Shown: one piece after another, positions 9,979 through 19,062 of the stretch | Numbering within the stretch: position 1 is the stretch's first letter | Layout: each line of letters starts with the position of its first letter | Assembly (NCBI GenBank): GCA_014896375.1 | Contig: JADBKN010000051.1 | Span: forward strand, 1-64,000 | DNA: 64,000 nt | Direction: 5' to 3' | Source of the DNA: Bacillota bacterium | GTDB lineage: Bacteria > Bacillota > Sulfobacillia > RBS10-35 > Bu92 | Notes under the pieces: model-generated | Told to the model about the DNA's origin: nothing | Seen by the model: the letters and a program-made list of their open reading frames with translations, nothing else | The model's database searches: none | Translations under genes and position numbers: made by a program

Positions 9979-10804
9979 CTACGTGGTCCTCACCAGCGAA
10001 TGGTGCGGGTCTTGCGCTGCCGTATGGCGGGGCGGGCGCCAGATCGCGACGTGCAGCACCGCCGCCGCGCCGATGCTCACGCACAGCATTCCCATCGCCC
10101 TCGGCGCGCCGAACGCGTCGGCCAGGAGACCGCACAGGGGTTGGAGAGCGGCCAGCAGCACGTTCTGCGCCAGGGAGGCGAAGGACAGCACGGTGGCGCG
10201 AGTGTCAGGCCGGTCCTTCCGCCGCGGGCACGACCCGCGGCAGCTCGGGCAGGCGCAACGCGAGCAGGGCGGCGACGAACGAGACGGCGGCCGTGGCGAC
10301 GAGTGGCGCGGCCAGGTGGTACACGGCCAGCGGCGCGCCGGCGATGCTGGCCGCTCCCTGCGCGGCGTGCATGACGGCCGCCGCCCGGCCGGCCTCGCGG
10401 GTATAGCGGGATTCTTCGCCGTCCGCCTTCAGCGAGTCGTACAGCCAGGCGTGGTCCGTGCCCGAAATGAACGAGAAACCGAGCGTGCGCAGCACGCCGA
10501 AGGCAACGAGCCAGGCGAAGTCCCCCGTCAGGCCCTGGCCCAGCATGCCCAGCCCGTGAAGGAATGCGCCCAGGGCCAGCGACCTGCGCCGGCCCAGCGC
10601 GTCCGCCATGGCGCCGGTGGGGACTTCGGCCAGGGCCATCGCCAGCCAGCCGACGGTGCCGATCAGCGCGTACTGCGCGAGGGACAGGCCGCGGTAGTCC
10701 GTGAAGTACGCGGCGCCCACCGGCAGCCACAGGTAGAAGTAGACGAGCCCGCGGTAGCCATAGAACAGCAGAAGGCGCCTGCGCAACGGTGTCGAACGTG
10801 CCAC
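9979..10804 (-). pseudogene. Broken MFS efflux transporter gene
   Basis: Two MFS fragments lie in different frames. The first part (10804 to 10205, GTG start, GAGGGACGGG ahead) encodes about 199 residues with six likely helices and the loop motif EVPTGAMADALGRRRS, then stops. The second part (about 10205 to 9979) shows RATVLSFASLAQN followed by LQPLCGLLADAFG, a sequence typical of helices 10-11 of MFS exporters. Together they give about 270 residues against the usual 400. A frameshift plus loss of roughly 130 residues (helices 7-9) is the simplest reading. The gene follows the VOC gene in the same orientation, so a TetR-controlled resistance unit seems to have lost its pump. Confidence 0.7.
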
Positions 10805-10834
10805 AATCCCGTCCCTCTTCGTGCGCCTTCGACG

Positions 10835-11179
10835 TCAGGACTCCCGCGTGACGTCGTAGATGTGCAGGGTGTTGCCTGTCGGATCGGTGAACGCGGCGTA
10901 CCGGCCGGGCGGGATGTCCTTCGGCTGGACGACGAAGTTCAGGCGGTCCCTGTTCTCCTCGTAGAACGCGTCCACGCTCTCCACGCGGAAGAACGGGCCC
11001 GGTGTGAGTCCCTCGTCCGGGTCGCAGTCCACCATGAGTTGCACGTCGCTGCCGGGCATCCGGAAGGCCATCGCCAAGTCGCCCTCGCGCCAGGCCTCGT
11101 CCCAGCCCAGCGTGTCGCGGTAGAAGCGGATGGTGCGTGACAGGCTGTCCGCCCGCACCCAGAACATCTCCAGCTTCAC
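10835..11179 (-). CDS. VOC (glyoxalase/bleomycin-resistance) family protein
   Basis: A 114-residue vicinal oxygen chelate protein of the length of one two-module unit. VKLEMFWVRADSLSRTIRFY and the C-terminal GRYAAFTDPTGNTLHIYD are typical. These proteins bind metals and handle small electrophiles or act as drug-binding resistance proteins; the substrate is unknown. GTG 11179 is chosen because GGGAGGA lies eight bases ahead; an upstream in-frame ATG has no ribosome site. It is divergent from a TetR gene and followed by a broken MFS gene, which suggests a detoxification unit. Confidence 0.8.
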   Translation of the reverse strand: MKLEMFWVRADSLSRTIRFYRDTLGWDEAWREGDLAMAFRMPGSDVQLMVDCDPDEGLTPGPFFRVESVDAFYEENRDRLNFVVQPKDIPPGRYAAFTDPTGNTLHIYDVTRES

Positions 11180-11208
11180 GCTTGTTTCCTCCCGTAAATC
11201 GAGTTGGC

Positions 11209-11251
11209 TTATGCATAACACGGTTACGCAAAGCCGTCAAGCTGTTATGAT
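11209..11251. promoter_or_regulatory. Divergent VOC/TetR promoters with palindromic operator
   Basis: Leftward: TTGACG (11240-11235), 17-base spacer and TATGCA (11217-11212) drive the VOC gene. Its -10 box lies inside the perfect palindrome TTATGCATAA (11209-11218), a likely operator for the adjacent TetR. Rightward: TTACGC (11224-11229), 16-base spacer and TATGAT (11246-11251) drive the TetR gene; the ATG at 11258 is so close that its mRNA could be leaderless. The two promoters overlap, so one repressor could control both. Confidence 0.65.
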
Positions 11252-11257
11252 ACAGCC

Positions 11258-11854
11258 ATGAACGAATGGATTCCCATGCCCGGAAGCGTGAAAGCTCGTC
11301 TGGTCGAGGTCGCGCTGAAGGCGTTCGGCGAGCGGGGCTATGACGGTGTCGCCGTCGGCAACCTCGCAAAGGAGGCCGGGGTCACGACCGGTGCATTGTA
11401 TCACCATTTCGGTTCCAAGCTGGGACTCTACGCGGTGGTGCGCGAAGAACTGGAGCGCCGGGTCGTCGACCGCATGGAGGGCGCCGCGGCCGCGTTTGAG
11501 AATCGACGGGCGGCCGTGCGCGCGGCGCTGCTCGTCGGCTACGACGCGGCCCTGAAGTTCGGTGCGGCGCGGCTGCTGAGCGAGCCGGACCCGCGTCGCG
11601 GCGAGGACGCCGTCGCGGCCGCGCTGGAGCGCATTCTGCGACCGGCTCCGGCAGCGCAGGCGACGCCCTCTCCGGCGGCGGGGTCCGCCGCACCGGACGC
11701 GCCGGTGGCAGGCGAAGCGCACGGATCGCACGGCGGAGACGTCCCGCCCGGCCTGGCGGAAGTCCTCGCCGCCGCGTGGCGCGCCACCTTGGCGCGCGCG
11801 GCGCGCACGGGCGACGCGGACGGGCCGCGGCGGGTGCTGGCGTGGCTGGTGTGA
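11258..11854 (+). CDS. TetR/AcrR-family transcriptional regulator
   Basis: A 198-residue regulator. The N-terminal helix-turn-helix spans about residues 20-60, with the family signature GVTTGALYHHFGSKLGLY. The C-terminal ligand-binding domain is divergent and Ala-rich, with a low-complexity segment near residues 128-160 (PAPAAQATPSPAAGSAAPD). It is transcribed divergently from the VOC gene and the broken MFS gene and probably represses them by binding TTATGCATAA. No ribosome site is visible because the start is almost at the predicted transcription start. Confidence 0.88.
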   Translation: MNEWIPMPGSVKARLVEVALKAFGERGYDGVAVGNLAKEAGVTTGALYHHFGSKLGLYAVVREELERRVVDRMEGAAAAFENRRAAVRAALLVGYDAALKFGAARLLSEPDPRRGEDAVAAALERILRPAPAAQATPSPAAGSAAPDAPVAGEAHGSHGGDVPPGLAEVLAAAWRATLARAARTGDADGPRRVLAWLV

Positions 11855-11880
11855 AAGGGGCCGTCCCGGGCGGAGGACCG

Positions 11881-12063
11881 TCAGGACGCGCCGGACAGGA
11901 TCAGAATGACGTCGGCGATCGCGAGCAGGCCGATCACGATCCAGACCACGCGCGCGTAAATCGGCTTCGCGTGCACGGCGAACGGAGCGGCGATCATCGT
12001 GCCCAGGCAGAGCACGAAGAGAACGATGAAGGGCAACGGAAAGTTCGTCACGGCCATTATCAT
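11881..12063 (-). CDS. Small two-helix membrane protein, unknown function
   Basis: A 60-residue protein (58 if it starts at ATG 12057) made almost entirely of two hydrophobic helices: FPLPFIVLFVLCLGTMIAAPF and ARVVWIVIGLLAIADVILIL. The start codon begins one base after the stop of the chromate transporter gene, so it looks co-transcribed with it. No family is recognised. It might be a small partner of the transporter, or simply a hypothetical membrane peptide; there is no strong ribosome site. Confidence 0.5.
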   Translation of the reverse strand: MIMAVTNFPLPFIVLFVLCLGTMIAAPFAVHAKPIYARVVWIVIGLLAIADVILILSGAS

Positions 12064-12064
12064 A

Positions 12065-13288
12065 CTACCAACGCCCTGAAGCGGCGACCTGCAACGCCCC
12101 CGACGCCGCCACGGCCAGCAGCACGACGCGCCACGAGGGCCACTTCCACACGACGAGCAGGCCGAAGGCGGCGAGCGCCACGGCGAAGTCGGCCGGCGAG
12201 CGGATTCCCTGGGTGAAGATCGGGTCGTACCAGGCGGCGAGCAGGATGCCGACGACGACCGCGTTCACGCCGTCGAGCGCGGCGCGCAGCCGCGGACGCT
12301 GCCGCAGGGCCGCCCAGAACGGCCAGGCGCCGATCACCAAAAGGAATGCCGGCAGGAAGATGGCGACCGTCGCGAGGACGGCCCACGGCCAGCCCCCGAT
12401 GACGGCCCCCAGGTACGCGGCAAACGTGAAGAGCGGGCCCGGAACCGCCTGCGCCGCGCCGTAGCCGGCCAGGAACTGGTCCTGCGTCACCCAGCCGTTT
12501 GGCACGACGGCCGACTGCAGCAGCGGAAGCACGACGTGGCCGCCCCCGAATACGAGGGCTCCGGCTCGGTAGAACGCGTCTGCGACGGCGACCCAGCGCG
12601 CGCCCGTCGCCAGGCGCGCCAGCGGCAGGCCGGCGAGCAGCGCGGCGAACAGGATCCACGTGACCGCGGCGGCACGGCGGGACACGGGCGCCGGCAGGGC
12701 CCCGGCGCCCGGCGCCGTCGCGGTCGCTGCCGCCGGCTCCGCCGCGGCGGGCAGCCACCGCCAGCCGATCACGGCCCCGGCGACGATCACCAGCACCTGG
12801 GTTCCGGCGGAAGGGTGCAACAGAAGAAGGACGGCCGCGCCTAGCGCCATCGACGCACGGGCGCGGTCGGGCGCAAGCCGGCCCGCCATCGACCACAGCG
12901 CCTGAGCCACGACGGCCACGGGCACGACCAGGAGGCCGCGCAGCAGCGTCGAGAAGAGCGGCGGTGCCCCGTGCCCCGCCAGCGCGAAAAGGGCGAGGAG
13001 CGTCGCCGATGGCAGGGTGAAGCCGAGCCAGGCGGCAAGGCCGCCGATGAGCCCGGCGCGCAGGAGGCCGATCGCGATACCGACCTGGCTGCTCGCCGGT
13101 CCCGGCAGGACCTGCGCCAGGGCGACGAGGTCGCCGTACGTGCGCTCGTCGAGCCATCTGCGACGCCGGACGTACTCCTCGTGGAAATACCCGAGGTGGG
13201 CGATCGGTCCGCCGAAGGACGTCAACCCCAGGCGGAACGCGGCGCGAAACACCTCAAGCGCCGGCGCCAGCGACCTCACTCGCGCCAC
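12065..13288 (-). CDS. chrA: Chromate transporter, CHR family (ChrA-like)
   Basis: A 407-residue membrane protein with two homologous CHR domains, about residues 10-190 and 220-400. The first opens with FRLGLTSFGGPIAHLGYFHEEYV and contains the ALAQVLPGPASSQVG motif. The second repeats them as FYRAGALVFGGGHVVLPLL and YGAAQAVPGPLFTFAAYLGA. The length fits full-size ChrA. It is thought to expel chromate, with sulfate as a possible competitor. An Ala/Pro-rich loop separates the two halves. No chrB regulator is adjacent. Confidence 0.9.
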   Translation of the reverse strand: MARVRSLAPALEVFRAAFRLGLTSFGGPIAHLGYFHEEYVRRRRWLDERTYGDLVALAQVLPGPASSQVGIAIGLLRAGLIGGLAAWLGFTLPSATLLALFALAGHGAPPLFSTLLRGLLVVPVAVVAQALWSMAGRLAPDRARASMALGAAVLLLLHPSAGTQVLVIVAGAVIGWRWLPAAAEPAAATATAPGAGALPAPVSRRAAAVTWILFAALLAGLPLARLATGARWVAVADAFYRAGALVFGGGHVVLPLLQSAVVPNGWVTQDQFLAGYGAAQAVPGPLFTFAAYLGAVIGGWPWAVLATVAIFLPAFLLVIGAWPFWAALRQRPRLRAALDGVNAVVVGILLAAWYDPIFTQGIRSPADFAVALAAFGLLVVWKWPSWRVVLLAVAASGALQVAASGRW

Positions 13289-13315
13289 CTCGGCCCCCTG
13301 CCGTGCGCAGGGCCG

Positions 13316-13930
13316 TCACGCCCCGCGCTTGCGCGGCTCGGTGACCGCGTCGATGATGCCGTACTTCACGGCCGCCTCAGGGTCCATGTAGAAATCTCGA
13401 TCCGTGTCCCGGGCGATCTTTTCGAGCGGCTGCCCCGTGTGATGCGCCAGGATCTCGTTGATGCGGTCGCGCAGGCGGAGGATCTCCTCGGCCTGGATCT
13501 TGATGTCGGCCGCCTGGCCCTGCGCGCCGCCCCACGGCTGATGGATCATGATGCGCGAGTTGGGCAGGGCGAAGCGCTTGCCCTTCGTGCCGCCGGCGAG
13601 CAGCACCGCCGCGGCGCTCGCCGCCAGACCCACGCAGATCGTTGACACGTCCGGCTTGATGTACTGCATCGTGTCGTAGATCGCGAGGCCGGCGTACACG
13701 TCGCCTCCGGGCGAGTTGATGTAGACGGAGACGTCGCGGTCCGGGTCCTCGGTCTCAAGGAACAGGAGCTGCGCGATGGCGAGATTGGCCACCGTGCTGT
13801 CGATGGGCGTGCCGATGAAGACGATGCGGTCCTTCAAGAGGCGCGAGTAGATGTCGTATGCGCGTTCGCCGCGGCTGGTCTGCTCGATGACGATCGGCAC
13901 CAGCTGCGCGCGCGGCGGGACGATGTTCAT
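13316..13930 (-). CDS. clpP: ATP-dependent Clp protease proteolytic subunit
   Basis: A 204-residue ClpP of ordinary length. Catalytic S105 is in [13 protein letters not shown]130 in NSRIMIHQP, and the catalytic Asp lies in the RDTDRDF segment near 175-179; oxyanion-loop SPGGDVYAG is intact. It forms the tetradecameric chamber that degrades proteins fed by ClpX/ClpA/ClpC in the cytoplasm. ATG 13930 is chosen over an upstream in-frame start at 14008 because GGAGGA lies nine bases ahead and the conserved core begins there. clpX is not adjacent. The single gene is divergent from the ilv-leu leader. Confidence 0.95.
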   Translation of the reverse strand: MNIVPPRAQLVPIVIEQTSRGERAYDIYSRLLKDRIVFIGTPIDSTVANLAIAQLLFLETEDPDRDVSVYINSPGGDVYAGLAIYDTMQYIKPDVSTICVGLAASAAAVLLAGGTKGKRFALPNSRIMIHQPWGGAQGQAADIKIQAEEILRLRDRINEILAHHTGQPLEKIARDTDRDFYMDPEAAVKYGIIDAVTEPRKRGA

Positions 13931-13980
13931 GTCGGCCGTTCCTCCTTCAGTGGACCCAGCGTGGGGCGCCTTCCCGCTCC

Positions 13981-14008
13981 ATTGTACGGGAGCGGCGGCG
14001 GCTGTCAC
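13981..14008 (-). promoter_or_regulatory. Predicted clpP promoter
   Basis: Reading leftward, GTGACA (14008-14003), a 16-base spacer and TACAAT (13986-13981) make a good housekeeping-type promoter about 50 bases before the clpP start. No CtsR or CIRCE-type repeat is visible next to it. Confidence 0.6.
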
Positions 14009-14030
14009 CGTTTTGTAACATTTCGACGCC

Positions 14031-14060
14031 TTGACGGCCCTTGCGGAGGTGTCCTAGTAT
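14031..14060 (+). promoter_or_regulatory. Predicted ilv-leu operon promoter
   Basis: TTGACG (14031-14036), 18-base spacer and TAGTAT (14055-14060), placed just upstream of the structured leader. Transcription would begin near 14067, leaving a leader of about 570 bases before ilvN. Confidence 0.6.
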
Positions 14061-14067
14061 CGTGGCC

Positions 14068-14306
14068 AACAACCAGCTGGTTGGACTCAAGGGGTCCCCG
14101 GACCCCGTCATACCGGTGTGGAAGCGTACCTAGGGTTCCGCGCCCTGAGAGGGCGGCCTGGTCCGAGCGGTACGAGCCGGACGCCCAGCGGCGGTTCTAT
14201 GGGCGGGCCGGTACACCGCTGGCAGAAAAGGCCCGGCGGCAAGTTCCACTGCACGGAGCGCACGGCGCTCTTTTGCGGAGGATACGCCGCCGGGCATCGC
14301 TTTTTT
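14068..14306 (+). ncRNA. ykkC-family riboswitch, probably ppGpp-sensing, with terminator platform
   Basis: Key ykkC-class sequences are present in order: CTAGGGTTCCG (14130-14140), CTGGTCCGAG (14158-14167) and AGAAAAGGCCCGG (14225-14237). Supporting helices are CGTACC/GGTACG (14125-14130 with 14169-14174), CGCCC/GGGCG around TGAGA, and a second CGCCC/GGGCG arm (14182-14186 with 14201-14205). Upstream hairpins (ACCAGCTGGT; GGGGTCC/GGACCCC) may form the extra 5' helix of subtype-2 RNAs. ykkC subtypes sense guanidine, ppGpp or PRPP. The ppGpp subtype is the one associated with branched-chain amino acid genes, so ppGpp is inferred from context. The aptamer ends in a terminator. Confidence 0.75.
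14231..14306 (+). terminator. Terminator of the ykkC riboswitch
   Basis: GCCCGGCGGC (14231-14240), the 3' edge of the aptamer, is perfectly complementary to GCCGCCGGGC (14286-14295), followed by a T6 run (14301-14306). Because the 5' strand is shared with the aptamer core, ligand binding would prevent the terminator. An inner hairpin GAGCGC/GCGCTC followed by TTTT (14256-14274) lies inside the loop. Confidence 0.65.
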
Positions 14307-14317
14307 CAAAACCGAAG

Positions 14318-14616
14318 ACGCGTGGCGATGACAGGGAGCGCGCGCGGCCCCGCAGGCAGACAGAGAGCCGGCCGCGGCTGAAAGCCGGCGCCGGGGGGCG
14401 CGCGCCACTCGCCCTGGAGCCGTCGCCTGAACCCCCGCGCGCCCGCCGCGCTGCCAGCGGCGCCGCCGGGGCGGTAGGGCGGACCGGTCGATCCTCGACT
14501 CGACCGATATGCCGATGAAGGCCTCCCGGAAGGCCGCCGCACGGCGGCTCCGGGAGGCGAAGCAGGGTGGTACCGCGAGCGTGGCTCGCCCCTGACAGGG
14601 GGCGGGCCTTTTTTTT
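14318..14616 (+). ncRNA. T-box leader, leucine specific (CTC)
   Basis: Classic T-box RNA. Stem I base GGCGA/TCGCC (14324-14328 with 14423-14427), a kink-turn-like TGA...GAG, helix CAGGG/CCCTG (14332-14336 with 14412-14416), and the specifier loop containing CTC at 14408-14410 followed by G. The distal stem has the usual AGAGAGCCGG...GCTGAAAGCCGG elements (14362-14387). The antiterminator bulge AGGGTGGTACCGCG is at 14564-14577. Uncharged tRNA-Leu should stabilise the antiterminator and switch the operon on. CTC is favoured over the overlapping ACT because the base after a specifier is normally a purine. Confidence 0.93.
14583..14616 (+). terminator. T-box intrinsic terminator
   Basis: GGCTCGCCCC (14583-14592) pairs with GGGCGGGCC and its flanking G (14599-14608) around a six-base loop, followed by eight T (14609-14616). 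It competes with the T-box antiterminator. Confidence 0.9.
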
Positions 14617-14637
14617 GCCCGAAGGGGGGTGCCGGTC

Positions 14638-14943
14638 GTGAGGTTCCACATCACGGTGCTGGCGGAGGACGCGCCCGATGTCCTCGCCCGCGTGAGCGCC
14701 GTCTTGAGCCGGCGGCGCATCGAGGTCGAACGGCTCGTCGCGCGCCGGGTGGCGCAGGCGGAGGGAGAGCCCGCCGTGCTGCGCATCCGGCTGTGGGCGC
14801 GCGGCGGGCCGACCACCCAGCGGCAACTGGTGCTGCAGCTGGCGAAGCTTATCCAGGTGTTGGACATCACCACGAGCGCCACGAAGGAGGAAGCGGCATG
14901 GCCGTCATCCACTATTCCAGCGATGCGAATCCAGAACTCTTGA
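14638..14943 (+). CDS. ilvN: Acetolactate synthase small (regulatory) subunit, short form
   Basis: A 101-residue ACT-domain protein ([20 protein letters not shown], then [13 protein letters not shown]). This is the regulatory subunit of acetohydroxyacid synthase, which binds valine and activates the large subunit IlvB. Classical IlvN/IlvH is about 160 residues; only the N-terminal ACT domain is clear here and the second domain is missing. GTG 14638 has AAGGGGGG nine bases ahead. The 3' end overlaps ilvC by 46 bases. First gene after the T-box terminator; its catalytic partner ilvB lies six genes downstream in the same operon. Confidence 0.85.
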   Translation: MRFHITVLAEDAPDVLARVSAVLSRRRIEVERLVARRVAQAEGEPAVLRIRLWARGGPTTQRQLVLQLAKLIQVLDITTSATKEEAAWPSSTIPAMRIQNS

Positions 14944-15983
14944 AGCGGCGGACCGTGGCCGTGATCGGCTACGGCAGCCAGGGGCACGCGCAGGCGCAGA
15001 ACCTGCGTGACCGCGGTGTGCGCGTGATCGTGGGCGTGCGCCCGGGCCGTTCGGCCCAGCAGGCGGCGGCGGACGGCTTCGACGTCCGCGACCCGGCCTC
15101 CGCGGCGGCCGCGGCCGACATCGTCCACATGCTGCTCCCGGACGAGAAGCAGAAGGCGGTGTACGAGAGCCAGATCCGGCCGCACCTGGCGCCGGGCAAG
15201 GCCCTGAGCTTCTCCCACGGCTTCAACGTGCACTACGGGCAGATCGAGCTGCCGCCCGGCGTGGACGTCTTCATGGTCGCTCCGAAGGCGCCGGGCCACG
15301 AGTTCCGCCGCCTTGTGCGCGAGGGGCGCAGCGTGCCCGCGCTCATGGCCGTGGCCCAGGACGCGACGGGCCAGGCGTGGCCGCTCGCGCTGGCCTTCGC
15401 CTGGGGGATCGGCTGCACCGAGGCGGGCGTGATCGAGACCACCTTCGCCGAGGAGACCGAGTCCGACCTCTTCGGCGAGCAGGCGGTCCTCTGCGGCGGC
15501 GTCACGGCGCTCGTCAAGGCGGGCTTCGAGACGCTCGTGGAGGCCGGCTACCAGCCGGAGATCGCCTACTTCGAGTGCCTCAACGAGCTGAAGCTGATCG
15601 TGGACCAGATGTACCAGGGCGGCATCGCCTGGATGCGCTACTCCGTCTCCGACACGGCCGAGTACGGCGACCTCACCCGCGGCCCGCGGATCATCGACGA
15701 CCACGTGCGCGCCACCATGCGCGCGATCCTCAAGGAGATCCAGGACGGCACGTTCGCGCGGGAGTGGATCCTGGAGAACCAGGCCGGGCGCCCCGTGTAC
15801 CAGGCGCGCCGGCGCCAGGAGCGCGCCCACCTCATCGAGCAGGTGGGGAGGCGGCTGCGCGCGATGATGCCGTGGCTCGAGAACCCGACGCCGCCGGACA
15901 TAGAGGCCGCAGGCGAGCCGGGCCGCGGTCCGGCCGGCGCCCCCGCGGCGCGCGGCGCGGCGGCGGCGGGAGGGGGGAACTGA
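14898..15983 (+). CDS. ilvC: Ketol-acid reductoisomerase
   Basis: A 361-residue class I (short) enzyme. It uses NAD(P)H and Mg to isomerise and reduce acetolactate or acetohydroxybutyrate, the second step of valine/isoleucine synthesis. The Rossmann motif GYGSQGHA is at residues 24-31. The knotted helical domain carries metal-ligand segments [17 protein letters not shown] and [16 protein letters not shown] 14898 has AAGGAGG eight bases ahead. The C-terminal 30 residues are Ala/Gly/Pro-rich, a dispensable-looking tail. The start lies inside the end of ilvN. Confidence 0.97.
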   Translation: MAVIHYSSDANPELLKRRTVAVIGYGSQGHAQAQNLRDRGVRVIVGVRPGRSAQQAAADGFDVRDPASAAAAADIVHMLLPDEKQKAVYESQIRPHLAPGKALSFSHGFNVHYGQIELPPGVDVFMVAPKAPGHEFRRLVREGRSVPALMAVAQDATGQAWPLALAFAWGIGCTEAGVIETTFAEETESDLFGEQAVLCGGVTALVKAGFETLVEAGYQPEIAYFECLNELKLIVDQMYQGGIAWMRYSVSDTAEYGDLTRGPRIIDDHVRATMRAILKEIQDGTFAREWILENQAGRPVYQARRRQERAHLIEQVGRRLRAMMPWLENPTPPDIEAAGEPGRGPAGAPAARGAAAAGGGN

Positions 15984-15984
15984 C

Positions 15985-17177
<1,193 letters not shown>

Positions 17178-17181
<4 letters not shown>

Positions 17182-18461
17182 CGATGGGCTTCACGATGGC
17201 GGAGAAGATGCTGGCGGACCGCGCCGGCCGGCGGGCCGTCTTCCCGGGCGAGCTCGTCGAGGTGCCCGTGGACCTCGTGATGGGCAACGACATCACGGCG
17301 CCCGTGGCCATCCGCCAGTTCGAGGCGGCCGGCGCGAAGCGCGTCTTCGACCCGGAACGCGTGGCGCTGGTGGCGAGCCACTTCGTGCCGGCGAAGGACA
17401 TCAGCTCCGCGGAACAGACGTCCATCATGCGCCGCTTCGCCCGGGAGCAGGGCATCGTGCACTACTACCCGGAGGGCACGGGCGGCATCGAGCACACGCT
17501 CCTGCCGGAGCGGGGCATCGTCGTCACGGGCGACATCTGCGTCGGCGCCGACTCGCACACCTGCACCTACGGCGCGCTGGGCGCGTTCGCCACCGGCGTG
17601 GGCAGCACGGACCTGGCGTACGCCATGGCGACGGGCCGCACGTGGTTCAAGGTGCCGGAGTCCATGCGCTTCACCTACTACGGGCGGCGCAACCGCTGGG
17701 TGACGGGCAAGGACCTGATCCTCTACACCATCCGGCTCATCGGGGACGACGGCGCCCTCTACCGCGCGATGGAGTTCACGGGCGAGGCCATCGCCGCGCT
17801 GCCGATGGACGACCGCCTCACGATGGCGAACATGACGATCGAGGCCGGCGGCAAGGTGGGGCTCTTCGCCCCGGACGAGGTGACGCTGGAGTACGAGCGC
17901 GGCCGCGCGCGGCGGCCGCTCCGGATCTACCGCGCGGACCCGGACGCGCGCTACGTGGAAGAGTACGAGATCGACGTCTCGCGCCTTGAGCCGCAGGTGG
18001 CCTTCCCGTGGCTTCCCTCCAAGACGCGCGGGATCTCCGAGGTGGGCCACGTGGAGCTGGACCAGGTCTTCATCGGCTCCTGCACGAACGGCCGGCTCTC
18101 CGACCTGCGCATCGCGGCGCGCATCCTGCGCGGGCGGCGCGTCCATCCCAACGTGCGCCTCATCGTCATCCCGGCCACGCAGGACGTCTACCTCCAGGCC
18201 CTGCGGGAGGGGCTCATCGAGATCTTCACGGAGGCGGGCGCGGCCGTCAGCGCCTCCACGTGCGGCCCCTGCCTCGGCGGCCACATGGGCGTCCTGGGGC
18301 GCGGCGAGCGCTGCCTCTCCACGTCCAACCGCAACTATGTGGGCCGCATGGGTCACCCGGAGGCCGAGGTGTACCTCGCCAGCCCGGCGGTGGCGGCGGC
18401 CTCGGCCGTCACGGGCCGCATCACGCACCCGGACGAGGTCCTGCGGACGGAGGTGGCCTGA
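17178..18461 (+). CDS. leuC: 3-isopropylmalate dehydratase large subunit
   Basis: A 427-residue aconitase-family subunit of the short LeuC type. The [4Fe-4S] cysteines are in FIGSCTNGRLSDLR and in STCGPCLGGHMG. With LeuD it isomerises 2- to 3-isopropylmalate. GTG 17178 overlaps the leuA stop; ATG 17184 is an alternative start. The stop is one base before the leuD ATG. Confidence 0.95.
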
Positions 18462-18462
18462 G

Positions 18463-19062
18463 ATGGCTCGGGCTTGGAAGTACGGCGACAACGTCGACAC
18501 GGACGTCATCATCCCGGCGCGCTACCTCCTCACCGGGGACCCGGCGGTCCTGGCGCAGCACTGCCTGGAGAACCTCGATCCGCGCTTCGTGCCGGAGCAC
18601 CGTCCCGGGGACGTGATCGTGGCCGGGCGCAACTTCGGCTGCGGCAGCTCCAGGGAGCACGCGCCGCTCGCCATCAAGGGCGCCGGCGTGGCCTGCGTGA
18701 TCGCGGCCTCCTTTGCGCGCATCTTCTTCCGCAACGCCATCAACATCGGCCTGCCCGTGTACGAGTCGCCGGAGGCGGCCGCCGGCATCCAGACGGGCGA
18801 CGAGGTCGAGCTCGACGAGGCGGCGGGGCGCATCCGCAACCTCACGCGGGGCGAGAGCTACCCCTTCCGGCCCCTGCCGCCGTTCATCCAGGAGATCGTG
18901 CGCGCGGGGGGTCTCATGGCGCGCCTGCGAGCGGAGCTGGCCGCCCAGGAGGCGGCGCCGGCCCCGGCGGCGGCGGCTGCGGATCCGCGACAGGCGGCCG
19001 CGGATCCGCGCCCGGCGTCGGCCGCGGATCCGCGACAGGCGGCGGGAGGTGACGGGCGATGA
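18463..19062 (+). CDS. leuD: 3-isopropylmalate dehydratase small subunit
   Basis: A 199-residue swivel-domain subunit. The core (1-165) has [14 protein letters not shown] and the substrate loop [21 protein letters not shown] region at about 53-72. The last 35 residues are not part of the family core: they are an Ala/Pro/Asp-rich tail built from three near-repeats of ADPRQAA, encoded by repeated GCGGATCCGCG blocks at about 18980-19042. Its stop overlaps the leuB start (ATGA). Confidence 0.95.
   Translation: MARAWKYGDNVDTDVIIPARYLLTGDPAVLAQHCLENLDPRFVPEHRPGDVIVAGRNFGCGSSREHAPLAIKGAGVACVIAASFARIFFRNAINIGLPVYESPEAAAGIQTGDEVELDEAAGRIRNLTRGESYPFRPLPPFIQEIVRAGGLMARLRAELAAQEAAPAPAAAAADPRQAAADPRPASAADPRQAAGGDGR

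Noticed and set aside
10192-10207. Possible selenocysteine read-through at the stop that ends the first MFS fragment
   Set aside because: The second fragment is in a different frame and helices are missing, so read-through cannot restore the protein.
14120-14240. Guanidine-I riboswitch
   Set aside because: The core is shared, but the downstream genes are branched-chain synthesis rather than guanidine export or carboxylase genes, and the bases ACACCG and GGCAGAAAAGG deviate from the highly conserved guanidine form. Kept only as an alternative.
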